Source of the DNA: Rhodanobacter sp. C03 | Lineage (GTDB): Bacteria; Pseudomonadota; Gammaproteobacteria; Xanthomonadales; Rhodanobacteraceae | NCBI RefSeq assembly: GCF_002001175.1 | Contig: NZ_MUNT01000005.1 | Location: forward strand, 235,577-299,576 | Direction of reading: 5' to 3' | DNA length: 64,000 nt | Shown here: piece by piece, positions 1 to 12,472 of the stretch | Position numbering within the stretch: position 1 is the stretch's first letter | Layout of the letters: the number at the start of each line of letters is the position of its first letter | Translations under genes and position numbers: made by a program | The notes under the pieces: model-generated | Seen by the model: only the letters and a program-made list of their open reading frames with translations | Told to the model about the DNA's origin: nothing | The model's database searches: none

Positions 1-2
1 TG

Positions 3-872
3 CTGCAGCAAGCCGATATCGCCAAACCGCTCAGCCCGCTGGCGCTGTGGCATGCACGCTCGATCGCGGTGGCGCGCAGCCAGGGCCTCGCCGATTTCCA
101 GCCGGCCTATCTCAAGCTTGCCCATGCCGACGACGCCCATGCGGTGGTCGAAATCACCGGTACCTCACCGCGCGCACTGGGCGGCGGTGCCGTGGCGCTC
201 GATGCCACCACCGGTGCCTTGCTCAGTGCCCAGTTGCCTGGCGCCCGCGATGCCAACCACGCCACGCTGGCGGCGACGTATGCGTTGCACTTCGGCGATT
301 ACGGCAAAATCACCATCAAGTGGCTGTATTTCCTGTTGGGGCTGGGCGGCGCGTTTCTGTTCTATTCCGGCAATCTGTTGTGGATCGAATCGCGCCGCAA
401 GCGCCGACAGCCGGCACAGGGCCGTGCGCAGATCGCCATGGCCCGAGCCACTGTCGGCATCTGCATCGGCGTGTGCGTCGCCATCTCCGCCGCCTTCGTC
501 GCCGCACAACTGCTGCCGTTGCTGTCCGCACGCTTCGACTGGAACGTAGGCACCGGTGAACGCTGGGTCTGTTTCGTCAGCTGGGCGCTGTGCGCGTTGT
601 GGGCAGCATGGCGTCCGCCGGTGCATGTTGCACACGAGCTACTGTGGTTGGCGGCCATCGTCACCGCCTTGATTCCGGTTGCCCATGGCGTCGCCAGCGG
701 CTGGTGGTTCTGGCGCAGTGCGGCGGCTGGGCATGGCGCGTTGTTCGGCATCGATATCGGTGCGCTCGCGTTGGCCATCGGCTTCGCCGCGATGGCGCGT
801 GCCACCGCGCGCCGTGGTCGCCATGGTGAGCCGAACAGTGTCTGGGCGAATACGTCGGCCACTGCGCGCTGA
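3..872 (+). CDS. PepSY-associated membrane protein, C-terminal part (5' end outside window)
   Basis: The frame is already open at the left edge of the window and runs to a TGA at 870-872, so only the last ~289 residues are present. The visible part starts in a soluble PepSY-like region. It continues into a hydrophobic segment (the FLLGLGGAFLFYSGNLLW stretch), a basic loop (RRKRR) and four or so further transmembrane helices. This layout is typical of PepSY_TM inner-membrane proteins, often linked to siderophore reduction or iron release in the periplasm. The iron-specific role is family knowledge and cannot be shown here. The next gene is convergent. Confidence 0.7.
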   Translation: MQQADIAKPLSPLALWHARSIAVARSQGLADFQPAYLKLAHADDAHAVVEITGTSPRALGGGAVALDATTGALLSAQLPGARDANHATLAATYALHFGDYGKITIKWLYFLLGLGGAFLFYSGNLLWIESRRKRRQPAQGRAQIAMARATVGICIGVCVAISAAFVAAQLLPLLSARFDWNVGTGERWVCFVSWALCALWAAWRPPVHVAHELLWLAAIVTALIPVAHGVASGWWFWRSAAAGHGALFGIDIGALALAIGFAAMARATARRGRHGEPNSVWANTSATAR

Positions 873-896
873 CTGGTGCACCGGCACCGCACACGT

Positions 897-1529
897 CTAG
901 CGCCGATAGGGGGCCAGCAGGGCGGATTCATCGAACAGCCCCGCCGGCAGCAGATAACGCGGATCACGTCCGGCAGCGAGCAGCTCGCGAATGCGCGTAG
1001 CGGAAATTTCCAGCGGGGTCACCACCAGCTCGATGAGCTTGCCGGCAGAAAGCCCTTGCGAGGCAGACGCGTCGGCCGTGCGACGGTCAGCCACCTCGCG
1101 TTCCAATTCGTCCGGCAACGTGGCGTCCACGCCCGGCCGGCTCAATACGCCGATGTGCGCGACATCGAACAGCTCGCGCCAGCGATGCCATGTCGCCAGA
1201 TTCGCAAATGCATCCGCACCGATCAGCAGCACCAGCGGGCGATCGCCCTGCTCGGCCCGCAGCTCGATCAAGGTATCGATCGTGTACGACGGGCCTTCAC
1301 GTTCCAGCTCGCGCGTGTCAAGCATGAGGCGGGACTGGCCTTGCAGCGCGGCGCGCAGCATCGCCACACGCTGTTGTGCCGAAGCAGTCGGTGGCGGTCG
1401 ATGTGGTGGCACGCTCGCCGGCATCAGGCGTACATCGGCGTCGAGCAGTTCGGAGGCTTCCCACGCCACGCTCAAATGACCCAGGTGCACCGGATCGAAG
1501 GTGCCCCCGAAAATCGCGAGCGGTTTCAC
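897..1529 (-). CDS. nadD: nicotinate-nucleotide adenylyltransferase
   Basis: Converts nicotinate mononucleotide plus ATP to deamido-NAD in NAD biosynthesis. The 210-residue protein starts with the nucleotidyltransferase signature (FGGTFDPVHLGH), carries the adenylyl-binding IGADAF region in the middle and ends with the ISATRIREL motif (ISSTxIR class) that closes the ATP site. The start is a GTG at 1527-1529. It lies immediately before the FGGTFDP motif and overlaps the holA stop codon by 4 bases (GTGA), the expected translational coupling. The reading frame stays open much further upstream, but that extension is arginine-rich shadow sequence over holA and is not coding. It is the last gene of the leuS-lptE-holA-nadD operon. 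Confidence 0.95.
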   Translation of the reverse strand: MKPLAIFGGTFDPVHLGHLSVAWEASELLDADVRLMPASVPPHRPPPTASAQQRVAMLRAALQGQSRLMLDTRELEREGPSYTIDTLIELRAEQGDRPLVLLIGADAFANLATWHRWRELFDVAHIGVLSRPGVDATLPDELEREVADRRTADASASQGLSAGKLIELVVTPLEISATRIRELLAAGRDPRYLLPAGLFDESALLAPYRR

Positions 1530-2535
1530 GCCAGCGCCTTGGCCACGCGCGGTTCGGCGATCGCGGCGATCAGCCGTTCGGCTTCCTGCCACGGATTGCC
1601 GCTCTCGCGGCCTTTGACCATGCGGTCGATACGCGAGGCACGTGCGAGGCATTGCAGCCAGTGCTCGCGCGGCGCACGGCGCAGCGCCTGGCGGAACAAA
1701 GTCTCGCGTGCCTGCCACAGGTGTTCGGCACGGAACTGGGCGGCAAGGTCGTGCGCGTTGGCGAGGCGCAAGGCCAGTTGCAATTGATTTACCAGCCAGC
1801 CCATCAGAGCGAGCAGTTCGTCGCCCTCGGAACGCAGCCCGGCGAGGATGCGCAGCGCGCGCGGGCCATCGCCAACAAACGCGGCATCGGTGAGCTTGAA
1901 CACGTCGTAGCGGGCGCTGTCGGCGACCAGGTTTTCCATCTCGATGGCGTCGATGCGGCCCTCTCCATGCAACACGGCGAGCTTGTCGATTTCCTGCGCG
2001 GCGGCGAGCAGGTTGCCTTCGACGCGCTCGGCCAGCAGGGCGACGGCGTCGAGCGTGGCGGACAGTCCGCGCGAGGCCAGCCGCGCACCGATCCACGCAC
2101 TCCACTCGTTCGGCCGCGGCGCGTTGAACACCACCATCGTGCCGCTGGCGTCGAGCTTCTTGCTCCACGCGCCATCGTGCTTGTTGCTCCACTCCATCGC
2201 GGTAATCAGCAGAGTGACATCCGGCGGCGGATCGGCACAGAACGCGTTGATCGCCTTGGCACCCTCGGTACCCGGGCGACCAGTAGGCAGGCGCAGGTCG
2301 ATCAGCCGGCGGGTGGCGAACAGCGACATGCCGGCGGCGGAACGCGCCAGATCGTCCCAGTCGAAATGCTGGGTGACGTCAATCACCTCGCGTTCGCTGT
2401 AGCCGAGTTTCTTCGCCTGTGCGCGCAACGCATCAGCGGCCTCCAGTACCAGCAACTCCTCGCCGGCGAGCAGGTATACCGGCGCCAGGCGGTCAGCCGC
2501 CAACGCTTTCTGCCACTGACCGGAACTGAGCGGCA

Positions 2536-2536
<1 letters not shown>
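1526..2536 (-). CDS. holA: DNA polymerase III subunit delta
   Basis: Delta subunit of the clamp loader, which opens the beta sliding clamp during replication. The protein has 336 residues, close to the usual ~340. It begins MPLSSGQWQKAL and has the family features: PVYLLAGEELLVLEAAD at the N-terminus, then an AAA-like fold lacking a Walker A motif, followed by a helical C-terminal collar domain. Its start ATG shares one base with the lptE stop (TGATG) and its stop overlaps the nadD GTG start. Both are tight couplings typical of this conserved gammaproteobacterial operon. Confidence 0.93.
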
Positions 2537-5924
<3,388 letters not shown>

Positions 5925-5967
5925 TCAGACTAGCCCAGCACGGGCCGGGCGCCAAGCCTGCCGCGGC

Positions 5968-6591
5968 TTATCCGGCCGGGCACGCGGCGCCCTGGCCGTT
6001 GCCAAGCGCCCGCGCCGCGCTGGCAATCTGCGCCGCCAGCTGGCCGATCGCGCGCTGGTGTCCCTGCACCAGCGCCGCATAGCCCGGCCCCACGGTTTCG
6101 TTGATACGACTGCTGCAGGCTAGTGCGCCGGCATGGGCGCCATGCAGCAGCCGCACGCTCCAACTGCCCTCGATCAGGGCATAGCCGCCGGGCTGCGAGT
6201 CGAAGCGACGCAGGTCCAGCTTGATCCGCAGCAGCGGCTGCTCGTTGCCGGGCAGGCCGCTGACGTCCTGGCTGTGCAGTTCTCGCGCGAGATCGCCCGA
6301 CAGCGCGCTGCGCACCTCGTCACCGAGTGGAGCGATCCAGCGCTCGCTGTTGAGCATGGCCACCGCCTGACCGCCCTCGCGCACCACCAGCTGCGGTTGG
6401 TCGACCTGGGCCGGGATGCCGACCGGCAACAATTCGAACGGCAGCGACGGCGTTGCCGACTGCGCCATCAGCCCACCGGCCGGCTCGCCGACCGGTGCAA
6501 CAAGCGTGTAGTAATGCAGCGGCGCCGAAGCGCAGGCTGTGAGAGCCAGCACAGCACCGAGGCCCAACAGACGCATTCCGATACGGATCAT
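5968..6591 (-). CDS. pqiC: PqiC-type lipoprotein of the Pqi lipid transport system
   Basis: Outer-membrane lipoprotein (DUF330/PqiC family) thought to receive the PqiB needle that bridges the envelope. The 207-residue protein has a lipobox ending at Cys20 (LALTAC), a HYYTL segment just after it, which is characteristic of the family, and a globular domain. Its start overlaps the pqiB stop by 4 bases (ATGA), and it is the last gene of the pqi operon. 88 bases separate it from leuS, which is transcribed in the same direction. Confidence 0.88.
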   Translation of the reverse strand: MIRIGMRLLGLGAVLALTACASAPLHYYTLVAPVGEPAGGLMAQSATPSLPFELLPVGIPAQVDQPQLVVREGGQAVAMLNSERWIAPLGDEVRSALSGDLARELHSQDVSGLPGNEQPLLRIKLDLRRFDSQPGGYALIEGSWSVRLLHGAHAGALACSSRINETVGPGYAALVQGHQRAIGQLAAQIASAARALGNGQGAACPAG

Positions 6592-8300
6592 GGCGGATTC
6601 CCTTGCGACGGTGGGGTGGTCGATGCCGGCGGCGCGGTTATCGCGGCCGCTGGCGTATCGACAGGTTTGGCATCGGGGCGGCGTCCACGGATCAGCGCCT
6701 CCGGATGACCGCTCAGATAATCGGTCAGCACGCGCAGCGACCGCGCCATGCGCTGCAGTTCCCCCAGCGTGCTGCCCAGGTTCTGCTGCAGCGGCGAGTC
6801 GCCGGACAGCGCCTCGTTGGCGGTGCCCATGGTCTTTTGCACGCCCTTCAAGGTGTTCTTGAATTCCGGCAGGGTCTGGCCGTTGACCTGTTTCATCGTG
6901 GCGTTGAGCCCGGCCAGGGTCTGGTCGAGGTTCTTGCCGATGCTCTCGAACGGGATCTTGTCGAGCTTGTCGACGATATCGGCCAGTTGCTCCTGCAGCT
7001 TGTCGAAGCTGCCGGGCACGGTTGGGATCATCAGCGGCTTGGCATTCGGATCGAAGTCCACCTTCGGCGTCTTCGGCACGAAATCCAGCGCCACATACAG
7101 CTGGCCAGTCAGCAGATTGCCGCTGCGTGCCTGCGCACGCAGACCATGCTCGACCAGGCGTCCCATCAACTGCGACAGGTCCGGATTCTCGCCGCGCGCC
7201 TTGGCCAGCGCCTCCAGCTTGTCATAGGCATTGCCCAGGCGCTGCGGATAGACCACCGCCCCCACCACCACCGGGAAGCGCTGCGCCTTTTCGTCGTAAT
7301 CCAGCTTGATCGAGACCACCTTGCCGATGTTGATGCCGAGGAACTCCACCGGCGCGTCCACCGCCAGCCCGCGCACAGACTGCTCGAAGCGCATGCGGAT
7401 GTAATGCGGCTCGCCATCCGGCGGCGCCATCGCGCTGGCCTGGTCGCCGAACAATGTGTACTCGGTTTCTTCCGGCGCCGGCGTGCTGTCATGCGGGCCA
7501 GCCGGATCCTGGAACGCCAGGCCACCGGCCAGCACGGACGCCAGCGACTGCGTATTGACTTTCAGCCCGCTCGCGCCGACCGACACATCGATGCCGCTGG
7601 CATTCCAGAAGCGCGTGGCGGTGGTGACGAACTTGTCATTGGGACCGTCCACGAAGATCTGCAACGAGACGCCCTTGCCGCTCGAATCCAGCTGGTAGGA
7701 CACCACCCGGCCCACCTGGATACGCCGGTAATACACCGGCGAGCCGATATCCAGCGAACCAAGGTCGTCACTGTGCAGCACGAAGCTGCGCCCGGGCGCG
7801 CCATGGTTCACCGCCGGCGGCGTCTCCAGCCCCTTGAACTCGTCCGCCGGCGCGTTCGAATCACCCACGTCGACGCCGATGAAGGCACCAGACAGCAAGG
7901 TATCGATGCCCGACACGCCGCCCAGTCCGATCCGCGGCCGCACCACCCAGTAGCGTGTGCCCTGGGTGGCGAAGCTCTCGGCACTCTTTTCCAGCGCCAC
8001 CTTGACCAGCACATGGCTGTGATCGCCGCTGAGATGAATCTTGTTGACCCGGCCGATCACCACGTTCTTGTATTTCACCGGCGTCTTGCCGGCGTCCAGG
8101 CCCTCGGCACTCTGGAAGCTGATGGTGATGGTCGGGCCGGCCTGCAGCCAGCTGTTGACCACCAGCGAAAGGCCGACCAGTGCGGCCAGCGCCGGCACCA
8201 GCCAGATCAGCGAGGCATTGAAACGACGATGCCGCACCACCGGTCGCGGCAGTTCGCTGCCGTCCGGGCCATCCTGTTCAGTGCGGCGGTCGTCAGTCAT
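6588..8300 (-). CDS. pqiB: MCE-domain intermembrane transport protein PqiB
   Basis: Inner-membrane-anchored, periplasm-spanning lipid transporter. The 570-residue protein has one N-terminal transmembrane helix (SLIWLVPALAALVGLSLVV, about residues 30-50). Three MCE domains follow, each recognisable by an F-x-S/D-x-x-GL...G-x-V-x-Y/F pattern with a GRV/GKV turn. A long C-terminal helical, coiled-coil-like region ends in a Pro/Ala/Thr-rich tail. Three MCE domains is the PqiB number (YebT has seven). The start at 8300 is preferred over the ATG at 8315 because an AGGGA ribosome site lies just upstream and the overlap with the preceding gene is short (8 bases). Confidence 0.92.
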   Translation of the reverse strand: MTDDRRTEQDGPDGSELPRPVVRHRRFNASLIWLVPALAALVGLSLVVNSWLQAGPTITISFQSAEGLDAGKTPVKYKNVVIGRVNKIHLSGDHSHVLVKVALEKSAESFATQGTRYWVVRPRIGLGGVSGIDTLLSGAFIGVDVGDSNAPADEFKGLETPPAVNHGAPGRSFVLHSDDLGSLDIGSPVYYRRIQVGRVVSYQLDSSGKGVSLQIFVDGPNDKFVTTATRFWNASGIDVSVGASGLKVNTQSLASVLAGGLAFQDPAGPHDSTPAPEETEYTLFGDQASAMAPPDGEPHYIRMRFEQSVRGLAVDAPVEFLGINIGKVVSIKLDYDEKAQRFPVVVGAVVYPQRLGNAYDKLEALAKARGENPDLSQLMGRLVEHGLRAQARSGNLLTGQLYVALDFVPKTPKVDFDPNAKPLMIPTVPGSFDKLQEQLADIVDKLDKIPFESIGKNLDQTLAGLNATMKQVNGQTLPEFKNTLKGVQKTMGTANEALSGDSPLQQNLGSTLGELQRMARSLRVLTDYLSGHPEALIRGRRPDAKPVDTPAAAITAPPASTTPPSQGNPP

Positions 8301-8934
8301 CACTATCCCTGCCATCCCAGATCAACCGGGGGTCAAAACTCATCGAGGCCAGCATGGTCAGCACCACGGTCAGGCCGAAAAAAATCACACCGGGCAGCGG
8401 CTCGACCAGGCTCAGCAGGCCGAAGCGCACCAGGGCCGTCAACAGCGCCACCACGAACACATCCAGCATCGACCAGTAGCCGATGAACTCGACCAGCCGA
8501 TAGAGTTTTGCACGCTGCGGCCGTGCCCAGCCGCTACCGCGCTGGCTGCTCAGCAGCAGCGTGCCTAGCGAAAGGAATTTCAGCACCGGCACCACGATGC
8601 TGGCGGTGAACACGATGATCGCCAGATCCGGCGATCCCTTGACCCACAGCTCCACCACGCCGCTGATGATGGTGTTGTCGTCGATGTCGTTCAAGCTGGC
8701 CGTGCGCATGATCGGCAGCACATTGGCCGGGATGTACAGCAGGAACGCAGCGATCATCAATGCCCACGTGCGCATGTAACTGTATGGCTTGCGCCGGTGC
8801 AGTACGGAACCGCAGCGCGGGCACGCCAGCTCGTCGGCGACATCAACGCGAGCGGGCGTGTCTGCGGAAATCACCAGCTTGCACACATGGCAACCGATCA
8901 GGCCGAGGTCGGCGGCACGTGGGAACGCACTCAT
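8293..8934 (-). CDS. pqiA: paraquat-inducible protein A family, second half
   Basis: Inner-membrane component of the Pqi system. The 213-residue protein has an N-terminal zinc-ribbon-like pair (CHVC and CPRC), then four transmembrane helices including YSYMRTWALMIAAFLLYIPANVLPIM, which matches the PqiA domain core. E. coli PqiA is a single ~417-residue protein with two such domains; here they are two genes overlapping by 4 bases (8931-8934). This is the downstream domain, directly before pqiB. Confidence 0.88.
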   Translation of the reverse strand: MSAFPRAADLGLIGCHVCKLVISADTPARVDVADELACPRCGSVLHRRKPYSYMRTWALMIAAFLLYIPANVLPIMRTASLNDIDDNTIISGVVELWVKGSPDLAIIVFTASIVVPVLKFLSLGTLLLSSQRGSGWARPQRAKLYRLVEFIGYWSMLDVFVVALLTALVRFGLLSLVEPLPGVIFFGLTVVLTMLASMSFDPRLIWDGRDSDD

Positions 8935-9548
8935 GCCGGACCCTCCGGCGTGAGTTCCCACAACTGGCGCAGGTCGACGCCGGCAAAGATGGTGATCAGC
9001 AAGGTCAGCGCTGCGTAGGCATAGATGCCCGGATCCGCCACCACGTCGAAGTAGAGATGCGCCTTGACGATCGCCACCAGCGCACCGAGCACGAACACCT
9101 CGCTCATCGTCCACGGTTGCAGGTAGTGCAAGGTCACCATCATCGGCACGAAACCCGGTGCGCGGCGGCCAAGGCGGCCAAACCACAGCAGCCATCCGAG
9201 CAGAAACATCTTGAGCAGCGGAAAAAAGAACAGCGTGCCGGCAGCCAGCACCGCAACCACCTGTGCCTGCTGCTGCCACATCACGATGATCGTGCCCCAC
9301 AGCGTGGCACCACTGAGCTGGCCATTCAGTCCGAGGGTGACGATCGGCCACATGTTCGCCTGCACGAACACGATCATCGCCGTCATAACCAACGCCAGCA
9401 TGACATTCACGCTCAACCCGTGATGCCGTTCCAGCACCGCATGGCAGCACGCACATTGCGCCACGTCGCCACGCGCCAGCGGTCGCCGGCGATAGACCGT
9501 GTCGCAGTGCTCGCAGATCAGCAGCGCTTCGGATGAGGTCGTACCCAT
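8931..9548 (-). CDS. pqiA: paraquat-inducible protein A family, first half
   Basis: First gene of the pqi operon. The 205-residue protein has an N-terminal CEHC...CACC cysteine pair set, then four hydrophobic helices with the family's SVNVMLALVMTAMIVFVQANMWP region. It corresponds to one of the two tandem domains of a classical PqiA and should pair with the downstream gene to form the inner-membrane unit that feeds lipids to PqiB. It is divergent from the thioredoxin-like gene, with 127 bases between them. Confidence 0.87.
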   Translation of the reverse strand: MGTTSSEALLICEHCDTVYRRRPLARGDVAQCACCHAVLERHHGLSVNVMLALVMTAMIVFVQANMWPIVTLGLNGQLSGATLWGTIIVMWQQQAQVVAVLAAGTLFFFPLLKMFLLGWLLWFGRLGRRAPGFVPMMVTLHYLQPWTMSEVFVLGALVAIVKAHLYFDVVADPGIYAYAALTLLITIFAGVDLRQLWELTPEGPA

Positions 9549-9675
9549 AGGCTCGCGGTCGGGTTCCGGCGTGACGATCCGTGGATTCTCGCAAATCTAT
9601 CGTGAACGCGCTGCACCGCTTGATATGCTGGTGATTGCCCTGATCTGAACCGCATCCGCCGAACTGGAGTTTCCC

Positions 9676-10545
9676 GTGACTGATGCCACTGCTGCCCCCG
9701 CCCATGTCTTCGACGTGGAACAGCAAAGTTTCGAAGCCGATGTGCTGCAGGCATCCCTGACCACGCCCGTGCTGGTGGATTTCTGGGCGACCTGGTGCGA
9801 GCCGTGCAAGACCCTCGGGCCGATGCTGGAAAAGCTGGCCGCCGAGTACAACGGCGCGTTCCGGCTGGGCAAGGTCGATGTGGATACGCAGCAGGAACTG
9901 GCCGGCATGTTCGGCATCAAGAGCATCCCGACCGTGGTGCTGGTGAAGGACGGCCAGGTGCTCGACGGTTTCGCTGGCGCGTTGCCGGAAGGCCAGTTGC
10001 GCGAATTCCTGTCGCGCCATGTGCAGCCGCTGGAAGCGCCCGCCGAGGCGGGCGGAGCCGAGATCGTGCCGGAAACGCCCGAACAGGCGATCGACCGCCT
10101 GCAGCAGGCGATCGCCGCCGAACCGGGCAAGCCCGACTTGAAACTCGATCTGGCGCTGGCACTGATGCGCGCCGGCCAGGTGGACGCCGCTGCCGCGGAG
10201 CTGGCTGCGCTGCCGGCCAATCTCGCCACCGACGCACGCGCCGTGCGCCTGCGCAGCGAACTGGAACTGGCCCATGCGCTGAAAGACGCCCCCGCGAAGG
10301 CACAGTTGCAGCAGCGCGTGCAGGCCGACGCCAACGATTGGGCCGCGCATGACCAGCTCGGCGTACGGCTATTGCTGGAAGGCGACGCCGAGGCCGGGCT
10401 CGAGCAGTTCCTGATGATCCTGCAGAAAGCCCGCGACTGGAACGACGGCCAGGCGAAGAAGCGCCTGCTCGCCGCGTTCGCCACGCTCGACGATGCTGAG
10501 CTGGTCAGCCGCTACCGTCGCAAGATGGCTTCGCTGCTGTTCTGA
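9676..10545 (+). CDS. cnoX: thioredoxin-TPR co-chaperone, CnoX/YbbN family
   Basis: A chaperone-holdase of the thioredoxin superfamily that protects and hands over substrates to GroEL. Residues ~10-118 form a thioredoxin domain with an intact redox motif (WCEPC) and the cis-proline segment SIPTVV. Residues ~130-289 are TPR-like helices (AIDRLQQAIAAEPG, then alternating Ala/Leu helices). The E. coli protein has lost the CXXC pair, so this one should be redox-active like the Caulobacter type. The start is a GTG at 9676 with a CTGGAG ribosome site 6-7 bases upstream. Confidence 0.87.
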   Translation: MTDATAAPAHVFDVEQQSFEADVLQASLTTPVLVDFWATWCEPCKTLGPMLEKLAAEYNGAFRLGKVDVDTQQELAGMFGIKSIPTVVLVKDGQVLDGFAGALPEGQLREFLSRHVQPLEAPAEAGGAEIVPETPEQAIDRLQQAIAAEPGKPDLKLDLALALMRAGQVDAAAAELAALPANLATDARAVRLRSELELAHALKDAPAKAQLQQRVQADANDWAAHDQLGVRLLLEGDAEAGLEQFLMILQKARDWNDGQAKKRLLAAFATLDDAELVSRYRRKMASLLF

Positions 10546-10583
10546 ATATGGCTACACAGCGGCTCCTGCCAGATCCAGATCAT

Positions 10584-10651
10584 GTGGGAGCGGCTTCAGC
10601 CGCGATGCCTTTTTGATCCTGCAAGAGCATCGCGGCTGAAGCCGCTCCTAC
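10584..10651. repeat. REP-type inverted pair
   Basis: Two 25-base arms face each other: 10584-10608 and 10627-10651, identical as inverted repeats except for one base, around an 18-base spacer. The core GGAGCGGCTTCAGCCGCGA is a known dispersed extragenic palindrome type of Pseudomonas and Xanthomonadales, usually mobilised by a REP-associated tyrosine transposase encoded elsewhere. It sits between two co-directional genes and could stabilise or end the upstream mRNA. Confidence 0.85.
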
Positions 10652-10686
10652 AGCCGCCTCTACAGAAAACCGGATTCCAAAGCATC

Positions 10687-11139
10687 ATGCGTGCATCCAC
10701 CTTCCGCCGCCTGCTCAACCTGTGGCCGCCGTTCCTGTGCAATTCCATCCGCGTGCAATCGATCAGCGCCGACTGGAGCGAGGCGAAGGTGGTGCTGCGG
10801 CTGCGCCCATGGAACCACAACTACGTACGCACCCAGTTCGGCGGCAACCTGTTCGCGATGACCGATCCGTTCTGGATGCTGCTGGTGATGCACCAGCTCG
10901 GCGACGACTACTACGTGTGGGACAAGGCCGGCGCGATCGACTTCGTCGCGCCGGGCCGCGAGGATGTCTACGCGCACTTCAATCTGGAAAGCAGCGTCGT
11001 TGACGAATTGCGTGCAGCGGCGGCCGGTGGCGAGAAAGTGCTGCGCTGGTTCGAGACCGAGGTGGTCACCGCGAGCGGCGAAGTGATCGCCCGCGTGCGC
11101 AAGCAGATCTACGTGCGGCTGAAACCGAAGGCGCGCTGA
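10687..11139 (+). CDS. DUF4442 hotdog-fold thioesterase-like protein
   Basis: A 150-residue protein of the DUF4442 family (hotdog fold, related to acyl-CoA thioesterases; substrate unknown). Recognisable features are LLNLWPPFLCNSIRV at the N-terminus, the W-N-x-N-Y-V-x-T-x-F-G-G core (residues ~40-52) and the following MTDPFWM helix. The start at 10687 is chosen because the longer open frame would translate the REP repeat, and the family begins at a basic FRRLLNLWPP segment as here. Confidence 0.85.
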   Translation: MRASTFRRLLNLWPPFLCNSIRVQSISADWSEAKVVLRLRPWNHNYVRTQFGGNLFAMTDPFWMLLVMHQLGDDYYVWDKAGAIDFVAPGREDVYAHFNLESSVVDELRAAAAGGEKVLRWFETEVVTASGEVIARVRKQIYVRLKPKAR

Positions 11140-11143
11140 GCGC

Positions 11144-11815
11144 TCATTCGCTCTCGAAGCGCTTGAGCTCGGCCAGTACGGACTCGGCCTTCTGCACGCT
11201 GCGGCCGGCAAAGTTGTTCTCCAGCCAGCGCCGGTGACCCGCCCAGCGGATCAGGCCATACGCCAATCCAACCACGCCCAGCGAAATGACGCCGCAAAGC
11301 ACCATCCACAGCACCAGCCCCGGGGCTCTGCTCCACCAGTCGGCGTAACCCATCCGATCCCAGTCGTACTGGATCAGCATGAGCATGACCGGAATCCAGA
11401 TCAGACTCCCCAGCACAGCGAACACCGGAGCCTCCACTTTGATCCGCCATGCGCGCAGCGTCGCCAGCCGACGCTGGATCACCAGCACCGGCGCCGCATA
11501 GTCGATACCCTGTACCAGGGATAGCACCCGCGCCGAGAACACGATCGTCAGGATGCCGAACACCTGGACAGCGATGCCGCAGGCCATCGCTTGCCATATG
11601 CGCGTATGCGTACTCCAGAACGCGACTCCCCACAGCATCACCCCGATGCCCAGAGCAATCTGCGCCCCCTGCCCCCACACCAGTGGCCGCAGACCGCGGC
11701 GCAGGCGATCCAGCCTGGTATCCCTGAATATCTGCACGTTCAACGCGTGCTGCTGCTCCAGTCGATGATCGAGCGCCTGCCAAGCCAGCTTCATCTCATC
11801 CAGTTCCATGCTCAT
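11144..11815 (-). CDS. membrane protein encoded with a sigma factor, possible anti-sigma partner
   Basis: A 223-residue protein whose start overlaps the sigma-factor stop by 4 bases, so the two are co-translated. The first ~45 residues are charged and helical (ELDEMKLAWQALDHRLEQQ, then an Arg-rich stretch). Four or more hydrophobic helices follow, then a short charged cytoplasmic tail. I recognise no named domain. Its coupling to a sigma factor and its cytosolic N-terminus suggest a membrane-bound regulator, but it lacks the usual ZAS zinc motif of anti-sigma factors, so this role is inferred from context only. Confidence 0.65.
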   Translation of the reverse strand: MSMELDEMKLAWQALDHRLEQQHALNVQIFRDTRLDRLRRGLRPLVWGQGAQIALGIGVMLWGVAFWSTHTRIWQAMACGIAVQVFGILTIVFSARVLSLVQGIDYAAPVLVIQRRLATLRAWRIKVEAPVFAVLGSLIWIPVMLMLIQYDWDRMGYADWWSRAPGLVLWMVLCGVISLGVVGLAYGLIRWAGHRRWLENNFAGRSVQKAESVLAELKRFESE

Positions 11816-12339
11816 GCTCCCATGGTTGCCGCCGCGGTCATCTGCCCGCGCAGCTTTTGCTTGATGCGACCGATCTTGGTCGCCACGTTGGTTTCGCTGA
11901 TGCCGAGGATCTCGGCGATCTCGATGTAGCTGCGGTCTTCCAGGTACAGCAGGATCAGCGCGCGATTGAGCGGATCGAGCTGGCCGATGAAGGCGTACAG
12001 CGCGGTCAGCCGCTCGTCCTGTTCGGGTATCGCCTCGCCGCCGCCGACGGTTTCCAGGTGATGCGCCTCCAGCGGCTCGAAACGATCCGCCTCCGACCGG
12101 CGCTCGCGCCGCGCCTGCGAGATCGCCACGTTCAGCGCGATGCGATACATCCAGGTGGAAAACTTCGCCCGTGCCGCGTCATAGCCAGCGAACGAACGCC
12201 ACAGCTGCGCACTGATCTCCTGCACCAGATCATCGCGATCGGCCGCATTGCGGCTGTACAGGCCAGCCACCTTGAACACGATCCGGCGATGTTCGTGCAG
12301 CAACGACTCGAAGCGTTGCTGGTGTTGCCTGGCAGTCAT
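11812..12339 (-). CDS. ECF-like RNA polymerase sigma factor
   Basis: A 175-residue sigma-70 family regulator with region 2 (residues ~15-80, including DRDDLVQEISAQLWRSF and the STWMYRIALNVA promoter-melting segment) and region 4 (residues ~110-170, LNRALILLYLEDRSYIEIAEILGISETNVATKIGR helix-turn-helix). There is no region 1.1 or 3, which defines group IV. The start at 12339 (MTARQHQQRF) has a GGAGGGG site upstream; the in-frame extension to 12408 is judged non-coding. The downstream partner is the membrane protein at 11144-11815. Confidence 0.88.
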   Translation of the reverse strand: MTARQHQQRFESLLHEHRRIVFKVAGLYSRNAADRDDLVQEISAQLWRSFAGYDAARAKFSTWMYRIALNVAISQARRERRSEADRFEPLEAHHLETVGGGEAIPEQDERLTALYAFIGQLDPLNRALILLYLEDRSYIEIAEILGISETNVATKIGRIKQKLRGQMTAAATMGA

Positions 12340-12472
12340 GGACGTCGTTTCCCCTCCGTTCCACCCATGATTCGCAGGGTACGGAAAAAAATCACAGGAC
12401 GCGTCCACGCACCCGGCCAGGCATGCTTAGCCCACAGCACACGGGATCGACACGGAAGAGCTCGCGAAGCGC

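Noticed and set aside
6603..8486. Plus-strand open frame of 627 codons across the pqi genes
   Set aside because: Opposite strand to pqiB, which has clear MCE domains; no recognisable protein features.
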